NCBI GenBank assembly: GCA_002704625.1 | Contig: PAGZ01000019.1 | Coordinates: 1-17,366, forward strand | Direction: 5' to 3' | Source: Candidatus Pelagibacter sp. | Lineage (GTDB): Bacteria > Pseudomonadota > Alphaproteobacteria > Pelagibacterales > Pelagibacteraceae | Length of the DNA stretch: 17,366 nt | Part shown: in pieces, positions 6,501 to 12,240 of the stretch | How the letters are laid out: every line of letters begins with the position of its first letter | How positions within the stretch are numbered: position 1 is the stretch's first letter | Made by a program: the position numbers and the translations under genes | The notes under the pieces: model-generated | Databases searched by the model: none | Told to the model about the DNA's origin: nothing | Seen by the model: only the letters and a program-made list of their open reading frames with translations

Positions 6501-7455
6501 CTTCCCAGCTGTCAGGGACGCACCCGTCTTCGTCAGCTAACTGGTTTGCAGCATTTTGAGCGCAGTCACTGCAGTTGATGTCGTCAACGAATGTATCCTC
6601 AGCCTGGTGTTCTTCCGCTGTGTTGGCACTAGCTGATGCGATTTTGGCATTAGCAGCCTCCACCTTGCGGATCTTTTGAAGAGTTTTGTTAATTTTGTTG
6701 GTGAGAACTTTGTAATCGTTGTAGTGTTTCTGTAATTTTTTGGTTTGATTGATGTTAAGTTGGTTGCCAGAGAGGAACTCAGACATCTTTAAATGTAGAG
6801 AAATGGAATCCTCCCATTCGAAAGTAGTACTTGTAATTCGTTCCATTGCTTCTTTCAAGCAATGTTGGTCTTTTTGTTGTTTGGGGAGTTGTGCATTAGT
6901 ACTGCTGCCTAGTGTGTTTTGTTTTTGCACCCGGGGTGTTTGAAAACGGACCTCCTTAGCCAGAAGCAGCGGGGTCCAAACTCGCTGGATACCATGACGA
7001 GTAGTTTGTTTAGTTACCTTGTCCTTGAAGAAGAAGTGTGGCTTAGTGATGTACCACAGAAAGAAGCATACGGCTACGTGAATATGCTGTTCCAGTAGAA
7101 GCTGGTCAGAACGGCTAAACCATTCCCCAATTGCCAAGCGAACAAACCTGTAAAGACGTGCTAAATCATGTGAAGAACGCGGAAGAATGTCGCTTGACCG
7201 CATGTTGTAGATCCAAAAGCTATCGTTGTAAAACTGGCACTCCGAACTTGAAAGCCAAAGTGTCTGCAAATCATTGATGATGTTAGGACCACGCCTGATG
7301 AACTCCAAATGCAAGAGTTGAGCCACATCACTGTTGATAGAGCCATAGCCGTTGAAGTTACTACACTGTTCAAAAGTCATCGTGCCCACATGAGCATCCC
7401 AGCTTGATGCAAGGTTGTAGAACGTGCGCGGAAAGTTCTCTGAGACTGAAGCCAT
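6493..7455 (-). CDS. Hypothetical 320-residue protein, GC-rich orphan
   Basis: 320 residues from an ATG at 7455; no domain recognised. The N-terminal ~150 residues are rich in aromatic residues and Trp (WSRS, FFLWYITKPHFFF); a central basic stretch (about 140-200) is followed by a lysine-rich helical region likely to form a coiled coil (about 235-270, with KINKTLQKIRKVEAANAK), then an acidic tail with CSDC and ending SWEDL. Base composition is unlike its neighbours: two sampled lines (6541-6600, 6961-7020) are each 29/60 G+C, against 11/60 at 12781-12840. The gene still has an AAAATTGA 69 nt upstream, so it may have been captured next to, or grown into, a viral promoter. Foreign origin is an inference from composition, the flanking tandem repeat and the flanking repeat of the 91-residue gene. 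Confidence 0.7.
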   Translation of the reverse strand: MASVSENFPRTFYNLASSWDAHVGTMTFEQCSNFNGYGSINSDVAQLLHLEFIRRGPNIINDLQTLWLSSSECQFYNDSFWIYNMRSSDILPRSSHDLARLYRFVRLAIGEWFSRSDQLLLEQHIHVAVCFFLWYITKPHFFFKDKVTKQTTRHGIQRVWTPLLLAKEVRFQTPRVQKQNTLGSSTNAQLPKQQKDQHCLKEAMERITSTTFEWEDSISLHLKMSEFLSGNQLNINQTKKLQKHYNDYKVLTNKINKTLQKIRKVEAANAKIASASANTAEEHQAEDTFVDDINCSDCAQNAANQLADEDGCVPDSWEDL

Positions 7456-7524
7456 TGTTGTGAAAACGTATGTTGATCTTGTGCCAAAAGGCGGTTATGT
7501 ACAGCCATAAAATTAAAAAGTATT

Positions 7525-7532
7525 TCAATTTT
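7525..7532 (-). promoter_or_regulatory. Early promoter element AAAATTGA (320-residue gene)
   Basis: Exact octamer on the minus strand, 69 nt before the ATG at 7455, farther than the 33-43 nt seen for the other early genes. It lies in AT-rich DNA typical of the genome, outside the GC-richer gene. Confidence 0.6.
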
Positions 7533-7576
7533 ATGAATTTTAGACTTATTGTATAGTTTACATCTAAAAAGGAGAC

Positions 7577-7638
7577 ATTGTTAGCATATTTAAACGCTAT
7601 CTCACTTAAGCGTCACTTCATGTTTCAACCAAATCTAT
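7577..7638 (-). pseudogene. Decayed copy of the 5' end of the 91-residue gene
   Basis: Bases 7577-7620 match 5100-5143 at 39 of 44 positions, and 7622-7638 match 5161-5177 at 15 of 17, with 16 nt fewer between the two blocks. Both copies point the same way. In the copy the start ATG has become ATA, the shorter spacing shifts the frame, and a CGA codon has become TGA, so it cannot encode the protein. The similarity ends sharply at 7577; nothing of the rest of the gene follows. It is a direct repeat of roughly 60 bp bracketing the acyl-CoA dehydrogenase and the 320-residue gene. Apart from this and the promoter at 7525-7532, I see nothing in 7456-7653. Confidence 0.85.
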
Positions 7639-7653
7639 TTTTTTAAAATAAAA

Positions 7654-7896
7654 TTAGTTAAGTGAACCTTCACACATGGAGTAAAGCAATCTAGCTAAGA
7701 AATAGTGCATAAAAGGACCTAGTAAACCCATAATAGTTTGAAGAATGTTTAATTCGCCTTCAACTAAAAGACGAACACTTTCAAAAAAAGCAATAGCAAG
7801 ATAAATAAATGCCACAACCATGAGTACATAAAAGTAAAGGCAATAGTTACGGCCATATGGAGCAAAAAATGTTTGATTAAATGATGTATTATTCAT
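7654..7896 (-). CDS. Small two-pass membrane protein
   Basis: 80 residues from an ATG at 7896. There are two probable membrane helices: about 18-38 (starting YCLYFYVLMVV) and about 49-71 (around MGLLGPFMHYF). The layout FAPYGRNYCLYFYVL near the start and YFLARLLYSMCEGSLN at the end fits a small membrane protein type I recall from many algal giant viruses, with a Cys-x-Tyr-Phe-Tyr motif and an ending of the form YF-RLLY-MC-SL. Its function is unknown; such proteins are often found in the inner virion membrane. There is no early octamer upstream, which agrees with late expression. It is co-oriented with the 183-residue gene and starts 22 nt after that gene ends. Confidence 0.78.
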   Translation of the reverse strand: MNNTSFNQTFFAPYGRNYCLYFYVLMVVAFIYLAIAFFESVRLLVEGELNILQTIMGLLGPFMHYFLARLLYSMCEGSLN

Positions 7897-7918
7897 TATA
7901 CTATATATTAAGATTAAC

Positions 7919-8470
7919 TTATTGTGTTAGTGCTGGTGGCCAACTCTTGCGGCGGCGTTTTGAGGAATGAGGATTCATATCAGTCTCACTGTAATTAGTT
8001 TGGTAGTGCTGAATTTCTGCAGTTAGATTGGTAACTTGCTGTTGAAGAAGTGTAATGTGTGCTGCATAGTTATTGCCATTTATATTTGCCACAATAGACT
8101 TATTGGGCTTAAGAATCCAGTAATGAGGATCATCATATACAAGGCGGGCAGGATTTTCAATAGTATTATCTTCAAAGTTTTTCATACGCTGAAGAAGTCC
8201 CTCTGATGTTGCACCGGGAATCCACTCTTTGAGATGTACAAAGGCTTGACTAAATGCGGTTGGTTGACCACCACGCGTAAGAAGTGGAACAAGATCAACA
8301 TAATTTACTGTTGCGATATCAAGATGTTTAAACGTGTATTTGATAAACTGTTCAAGATTTTCAAACTTGTGACCACCAATATCTGCCTTATAACATTGGT
8401 TATGGATTCGAGGAATATAGATAGATTGGATCGTAGTTGAAAGCGGCGGGTTGTTGTTGGTAGTCATCAT
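7919..8470 (-). CDS. Giant-virus protein with possible RRM-like fold
   Basis: 183 residues from an ATG at 8470 (a second ATG follows at once). Segment order suggests an RNA-recognition-motif-like fold: strand IYIPRI (17-22), helix EQFIKYTFKHLDI (40-52), strand NYVDLV (56-61), strand QAFVHLKEW (75-83, recalling RNP1), helix GLLQRMKNF (91-99), strand ARLVYDDPHYWIL (108-120). The VYDDPxYW-x-L-x-PNK ending is a pattern I recall from a family of small giant-virus proteins. A likely coiled coil (about 139-157) and a basic KRRRK (171-175), like a nuclear import signal, follow. The fold is an inference and the binding partner is unknown. An AAAATTGA lies 39 nt upstream, so the gene is probably early. 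A sampled line (8041-8100) is 21/60 G+C, a little above the local average. Confidence 0.75.
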   Translation of the reverse strand: MMTTNNNPPLSTTIQSIYIPRIHNQCYKADIGGHKFENLEQFIKYTFKHLDIATVNYVDLVPLLTRGGQPTAFSQAFVHLKEWIPGATSEGLLQRMKNFEDNTIENPARLVYDDPHYWILKPNKSIVANINGNNYAAHITLLQQQVTNLTAEIQHYQTNYSETDMNPHSSKRRRKSWPPALTQ

Positions 8471-8509
8471 GCTTAGTATTTGTACTACTAATCTAAAATT
8501 AGCTTTATT

Positions 8510-8517
8510 TCAATTTT
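8510..8517 (-). promoter_or_regulatory. Early promoter element AAAATTGA (RRM-like gene)
   Basis: Exact octamer on the minus strand, 39 nt before the ATG at 8470, within the short divergent spacer shared with the gene at 8561. Confidence 0.75.
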
Positions 8518-8560
8518 CTATTTAAATTGGTTTAAGTACACTAACCTTAGTATTGTAGTA

Positions 8561-8854
8561 ATGGAGCATTCCTATCAATATCAAACTATTAATCGAGAAA
8601 TTGTAATATCATGCGATACCTTTGGAGGATTTAATGTTAATATTGATGTGGGATTATTTTCAACAAAACAAGAATTGATTAATAGTGTAATAGATACTTT
8701 ACTTACACAATTAACAAAATTAAACTTGACTACTTTAGTTGAAAAACTAAATCGTACGCGTCATTTATATCATATTCATGACTATGATATGGGTGATATA
8801 TTGATAGTTCCCAGAACTTATTATATTTGTAATCATAATTGTAATAATTATTAA
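8561..8854 (+). CDS. Hypothetical 97-residue protein
   Basis: 97 residues from an ATG at 8561. The first half looks like beta strands (REIVISCDTFGGFNVNIDVGLF), followed by a helical stretch (TKQELINSVIDTLLTQL) and a tail with HLYHIHDYDMGDIL and CNHNC. His and Cys at the tail might bind a metal, but this is not a standard zinc finger. The arrangement resembles a small protein I recall from other mimivirus-like genomes; the function is unknown. It shares a 90-bp divergent spacer with the RRM-like gene. Only an imperfect octamer (TAAATTGG, 8523-8530) is on its strand, so its timing is unclear. Confidence 0.65.
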   Translation: MEHSYQYQTINREIVISCDTFGGFNVNIDVGLFSTKQELINSVIDTLLTQLTKLNLTTLVEKLNRTRHLYHIHDYDMGDILIVPRTYYICNHNCNNY

Positions 8855-8920
8855 CACAATATAAAGCACTAAAATAAAAGCACCATACTTAAAGAATATT
8901 ATCTGTATAATATAAGCCAA

Positions 8921-9394
8921 ATGGGCGCAGGAATATTACCAGTTTGTAAAGTGAATGGTACAATACTATTTCTATTTGGAAAAGAAGGTCAAGCTAGAGG
9001 CAATCAGTGGAGTGATTTTGGCGGTAGCCGTGATGGAAAAGAAACACCATATCAAACTGCATCTCGCGAAGGAGCAGAAGAATTAAACGGTTTTCTTGGA
9101 AATAAAAAAGAAATAGGTCTTCTTATTAAAAATCATGAATTTGATAAAATTATTGTTGACAAATACACAACTTATCTTGTAGAAATACCATATGAACAAT
9201 TATTGCCTTACAATTTTGAAAATAATTATAAACTAATGCAAGAAAAGTTTCCGGAATTAATCGGTAAAAATGGGATGTTTGAAAAAAGCAAAATTAAGTG
9301 GTTCACAATAAATGATATCAGAAGATCTAAAAAGCAATTCAGACCATTTTATAGGAAAACAATAGATGAAATATTATCCAGAAATTACAAATAA
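8921..9394 (+). CDS. Nudix hydrolase
   Basis: 157 residues from an ATG at 8921. Nudix enzymes cut nucleoside diphosphate-linked compounds; in giant viruses and poxviruses some remove mRNA caps. The Nudix box runs from residue 35: Gly35, Glu41, Arg49-Glu50 and Glu53-Glu54 (GSRDGKE, then REGAEELNGF), so the metal-binding glutamates are all present. The usual Gly after EEx is one place later (EELNG), a small departure from the consensus. The common FPGG before the box is DFGG here (WSDFGGS). Lacking the extra domains of poxvirus D9/D10, it could act on caps, on NTP derivatives or on nucleotide sugars; the sequence does not decide. A hairpin follows the stop. No early octamer is upstream. Confidence 0.88.
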   Translation: MGAGILPVCKVNGTILFLFGKEGQARGNQWSDFGGSRDGKETPYQTASREGAEELNGFLGNKKEIGLLIKNHEFDKIIVDKYTTYLVEIPYEQLLPYNFENNYKLMQEKFPELIGKNGMFEKSKIKWFTINDIRRSKKQFRPFYRKTIDEILSRNYK

Positions 9395-9416
9395 TAAGTC
9401 TATGATATTATAATTA

Positions 9417-9447
9417 GATAGTATATAATTATTCGTTATACACTATC
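9417..9447. terminator. Hairpin downstream of the Nudix gene
   Basis: GATAGTATATAA (9417-9428) can pair with TTATACACTATC (9436-9447) at 11 of 12 positions, with a 7-nt loop, starting 22 nt after the Nudix stop and ending 24 nt before the next ATG. In mimiviruses palindromes after genes mark transcript ends and polyadenylation; this is the best candidate in the window. Confidence 0.6.
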
Positions 9448-9471
9448 ATCAAGTTTCTTGATTAAAAATAT

Positions 9472-10842
9472 ATGTCTATACTCACTATTGATAGAAATAC
9501 ATTTAAACAAGATTTAACCGTTAATTCAGAATGCAAAGCGTTATATGGAGAGATTTTCACACCATTTAAACTAATAGAAAAAATGTTAAATATGATGGAT
9601 GCCAACATTTTTAATAATCCATCAAAAACTTTTATGGATGCTGGCGCAGGATCAGGTTTCTTTTCTATGGCACTTTTTTGGCGACTTATGGATGGATTAT
9701 GTGATAGTTTTCCTAATAAAACTGAACGAGCACGTCACATTATAAAGAATATGTTATATTTTTCAGATTTAAGAGATGCAAATGTAGATAAGTTAATATC
9801 TCTCTTTGGAAAAGAATCAAACTGTTTTCATGGCAATTATTTAGAATATACAGAAAGACAGTTCGATTATATAATAGGAAATCCTCCTTATAATTGCAAT
9901 GGCATTAAAAAAGTGCCAACTAATAAAGATAAAAATAAAAAGCAAGATGGTAAAACTATATGGGTAGAATTTGTAAAACATTCAATTAGTTTGTTAAAAG
10001 ATAAAGGAGAGATTTTGTTTATAATTCCATCTATTTGGATGAAACCTGATCGAAAGAAAACCTATGATTTAATTACCAGATATAAAATTAAAAAACTTAT
10101 TTGTATGACAAACACGCAAACTAATACATTTTTTAAAGGCGAAGCACAGACACCTACTTGTCTTTTATATTTATCAAAACAAGCAAATGATTATCATGTT
10201 GAAATATATGATCAAGATATTGATCAATACATAGATTATACATACATTGATCAAGAACCTTTGCCAGTTTTTGGTGCTGCAGTTTTAAAAAAAACTAAAA
10301 TACACGATAATAAACTACAACTACCAACTGTTCATAAAACAAATATGCCCCCAAAAGGGATAATTCTCTCTTATAACAAAACAAAAACCCAACTATATCC
10401 TAATATAAGAACAACCGTACTTGATGGATTAGATCCAAAGCTAGTTATTCAATACAGTAATAAACCATTAGCTTTTTATAACAAGAAAAAATTAATTATG
10501 CCACATAAAATGTATGGATTTCCATATATCGATTATGATGGTAAATACGGTATATGCAATAGAGATTCCTATGTAATTTGTCATGATAATAATAATACAC
10601 TAGAGAGATTAGCACAATTTTTCAAAACAAAAACAGCATTATATTTATTTGAATCCACCCGATACAGAATGAAATATTTGGAAAAATATATTTTTCAGTT
10701 ATTACCAGATATTTCTAATTTACATAACTTTCCTGATGATATTAATGATGAAACAATCGCTAATTATTTTGGATATTCTAAACTAGAGATTCAATCTATT
10801 CAAACTCTTCACAAAAAGAATTATTCTTTTACTTATGACTAA
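9472..10842 (+). CDS. N6-adenine DNA methyltransferase
   Basis: 456 residues from an ATG at 9472. It has the GEIFTP segment (26-31) typical of N6-adenine methyltransferases, the S-adenosylmethionine motif I DAGAGSGFF (56-64), and the catalytic motif IV NPPY (137-140). This order (motif I before IV, long C-terminal part) fits gamma-class enzymes such as Eco57I/TaqI types, with residues after about 270 probably reading the DNA target. It should methylate adenine in a specific DNA sequence, which is not predictable here. No restriction endonuclease is next to it, so it is an orphan in this window; a possible use is marking viral DNA against a nuclease, viral or from a competitor. Its end overlaps the convergent membrane gene by 14 nt. 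No AAAATTGA is upstream. Confidence 0.92.
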   Translation: MSILTIDRNTFKQDLTVNSECKALYGEIFTPFKLIEKMLNMMDANIFNNPSKTFMDAGAGSGFFSMALFWRLMDGLCDSFPNKTERARHIIKNMLYFSDLRDANVDKLISLFGKESNCFHGNYLEYTERQFDYIIGNPPYNCNGIKKVPTNKDKNKKQDGKTIWVEFVKHSISLLKDKGEILFIIPSIWMKPDRKKTYDLITRYKIKKLICMTNTQTNTFFKGEAQTPTCLLYLSKQANDYHVEIYDQDIDQYIDYTYIDQEPLPVFGAAVLKKTKIHDNKLQLPTVHKTNMPPKGIILSYNKTKTQLYPNIRTTVLDGLDPKLVIQYSNKPLAFYNKKKLIMPHKMYGFPYIDYDGKYGICNRDSYVICHDNNNTLERLAQFFKTKTALYLFESTRYRMKYLEKYIFQLLPDISNLHNFPDDINDETIANYFGYSKLEIQSIQTLHKKNYSFTYD

Positions 10843-11179
10843 TAGTATCACCAGCATGTAAGAAAAACTTACTAAATTGACTCCAATCCGTATGTAATAA
10901 ACCAAGTAAACCTAAAATAAAGAAACTTAACTGTTCTTCTCTTTTTACTCTAATATTTTCTGCATTTTGTTTTGGAAAAAAGGTTATTAATAAAACCAAA
11001 TACATAAATGCTTCACCTACAATCAAACTTTCTTCTTTTAATTCCTCTATTTGATATAATTTTGTTTTGTCCCACTTCTTTCGCTTTCCATAAGCAAATA
11101 TTATTGAAATAATCACAAATGAAATCTTCATAATCAGAACAATCATAATTAAAACATTGTATAAAAACCCCTTAGCCAT
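10829..11179 (-). CDS. Three-pass membrane protein
   Basis: 116 residues from the ATG at 11179; a longer frame to 11191 starts with TTG and would overlap the upstream gene, so I chose the ATG, which lies 4 nt after that gene's stop. Three hydrophobic stretches are likely membrane helices: about 8-29 (from NVLIMIVLIM), 52-69 (around EAFMYLVLLITFF) and 84-98 (around SFFILGLLGLLH). They are joined by a basic, acidic-ended loop (KRKKWDKTK to EELKEES). No family is recognised. The tight spacing suggests co-expression with the four-pass protein, and a joint role in the virion membrane is possible. The 3' end overlaps the methyltransferase gene. Confidence 0.7.
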   Translation of the reverse strand: MAKGFLYNVLIMIVLIMKISFVIISIIFAYGKRKKWDKTKLYQIEELKEESLIVGEAFMYLVLLITFFPKQNAENIRVKREEQLSFFILGLLGLLHTDWSQFSKFFLHAGDTISHK

Positions 11180-11183
11180 TGTA

Positions 11184-11624
11184 TTATGCAAATATCTTTT
11201 TATGTATAGAAATCATAACTAAGTAAACTGATGAAACTAAAATAACATCGTAAAGTACTGCTTTCATTCCTACTCGTTTAAACCATCGGTAAAAAAATGA
11301 CCCTACCATTGCACCACTTCTAAAATATATCATAAAAGCACTTGAAATTGCAGCACTAACTAAAGCTAATGCTAGAACTTGTTTTGCATGATCATTACCC
11401 TTTATTCCTAGCATACCAGTAACATACATTGCTACAGAAATATATGCGGCAACTAAGAAAATATCTAAAACAAAACTACCAATAGCATTGTCATAATAGT
11501 ACTCTTTTACTAAATCTGGTGCACCAGATATAATTGTTGGAATATCAAAAAGATATATGCCTACAACAGTTACAAAAGTTAATGCACTAAGATAAGAAAA
11601 CCATCGTCCAGGCCACACACTCAT
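11184..11624 (-). CDS. Four-pass membrane protein
   Basis: 146 residues from an ATG at 11624. Four hydrophobic segments are likely membrane helices: about 8-27, 48-70 (IGSFVLDIFLVAAYISVAMY), 80-101 (QVLALALVSAAISSAFMIYF) and 119-141. Loops are short, with one basic loop (RWFKRVGMK). Helices carry Asp and Ser (LDIF, YDVIL), unusual for simple anchors and possibly conserved contacts. It resembles a membrane protein I recall from other mimivirus-like genomes, but I cannot name a function; a virion inner-membrane protein is likely. It is first of a two-gene unit with the three-pass protein. Its upstream spacer of 66 nt is shared with the divergent 156-residue gene, whose early promoter lies there on the other strand. 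Confidence 0.75.
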   Translation of the reverse strand: MSVWPGRWFSYLSALTFVTVVGIYLFDIPTIISGAPDLVKEYYYDNAIGSFVLDIFLVAAYISVAMYVTGMLGIKGNDHAKQVLALALVSAAISSAFMIYFRSGAMVGSFFYRWFKRVGMKAVLYDVILVSSVYLVMISIHKKIFA

Positions 11625-11642
11625 TTATAGTATATATCTATA

Positions 11643-11650
11643 AAAATTGA
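11643..11650 (+). promoter_or_regulatory. Early promoter element AAAATTGA (156-residue gene)
   Basis: Exact octamer on the plus strand, 40 nt before the ATG at 11691. A TTG at 11664 would be only 13 nt away, so the spacing favours the ATG. Confidence 0.75.
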
Positions 11651-11690
11651 TTTTGTCTATTACTTGGTAATTATTATAAAGAAAGAAAAG

Positions 11691-12161
11691 ATGATATTTC
11701 TGACATGTACTAGATTTAATACAGAAACATTTCAACAAAATACGCGATGGAGGAAAAATAATGAACACTCGGGTTGTATTTATGGAACACCAGTTAGAAT
11801 GAAAGATGACATATTTGTAAATGCAGTAGTTATTGTACTAGAAATGGAAAATGATATTAACAAGATAGTAGGTATAGGATTAATTAAAAATACTATTGAA
11901 AAAGGTAAAAGATATAATATTTATAAATGGGGTAATTATAATAGGTATGCTTACAAAGGTGAATATCGAATCGCCCGAGAAGAACTGCATAAAAATGAGG
12001 AAAAAATCTTACAAATATTAGATATGCTTTGTTTTAAAGGCTGTAGACATCTAAAAAGAGGATCAGGTATAACTAGTTTACCATGGTGGATAGTTAAAAA
12101 TAATCATATAGATTTTATAGAAAAGCTGGAAATGATGTTTAAACAACGCTTTGGTCAATAA
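11691..12161 (+). CDS. Conserved giant-virus protein, function unknown
   Basis: 156 residues. I chose the ATG at 11691 (MIFLTCTRFNTETF) over the TTG at 11664, because the early promoter is then 40 nt upstream, like its peers. The protein is basic and mixes strands and helices: NTRWRKN, CIYGTPVRMKD, a VVIVLEMENDINKIVGIGLI segment, YKWGNYNRYAYKGEYRI, and LCFKGCRHLKRGSGIT near 121-136. I recall close patterns in other mimivirus-like genomes, so it is probably a lineage-conserved gene. The GIGLIK-then-tyrosine/arginine-rich middle might form a small beta-barrel such as an EVE/PUA-like nucleic-acid-binding fold, but that is a guess. The basic surface and early timing suggest nucleic-acid work in the infected cell. 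Confidence 0.75.
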   Translation: MIFLTCTRFNTETFQQNTRWRKNNEHSGCIYGTPVRMKDDIFVNAVVIVLEMENDINKIVGIGLIKNTIEKGKRYNIYKWGNYNRYAYKGEYRIAREELHKNEEKILQILDMLCFKGCRHLKRGSGITSLPWWIVKNNHIDFIEKLEMMFKQRFGQ

Positions 12162-12240
12162 AAATATGATATAAACCTGAACCACATGGTTATTTTAAGC
12201 TTAGTAAAAATTATGATTATTAAATATTTTATTAAGATAA

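Noticed and set aside
11180..11191. Four-residue extension of the three-pass membrane protein
   Set aside because: It starts with TTG and overlaps the upstream stop; the ATG at 11179 is better.
9472..11624. A restriction-modification or defence operon around the methyltransferase
   Set aside because: The neighbours are a Nudix enzyme and membrane proteins; no nuclease or specificity subunit is visible.
11664..11690. Nine-residue extension of the 156-residue protein
   Set aside because: TTG start only 13 nt from the early promoter; the ATG at 11691 gives the usual 40-nt spacing.
12180..12191. Palindrome AACCA-CA-TGGTT after the 156-residue gene
   Set aside because: A 2-nt loop is too tight for a stable hairpin and the stem is only 5 bp.
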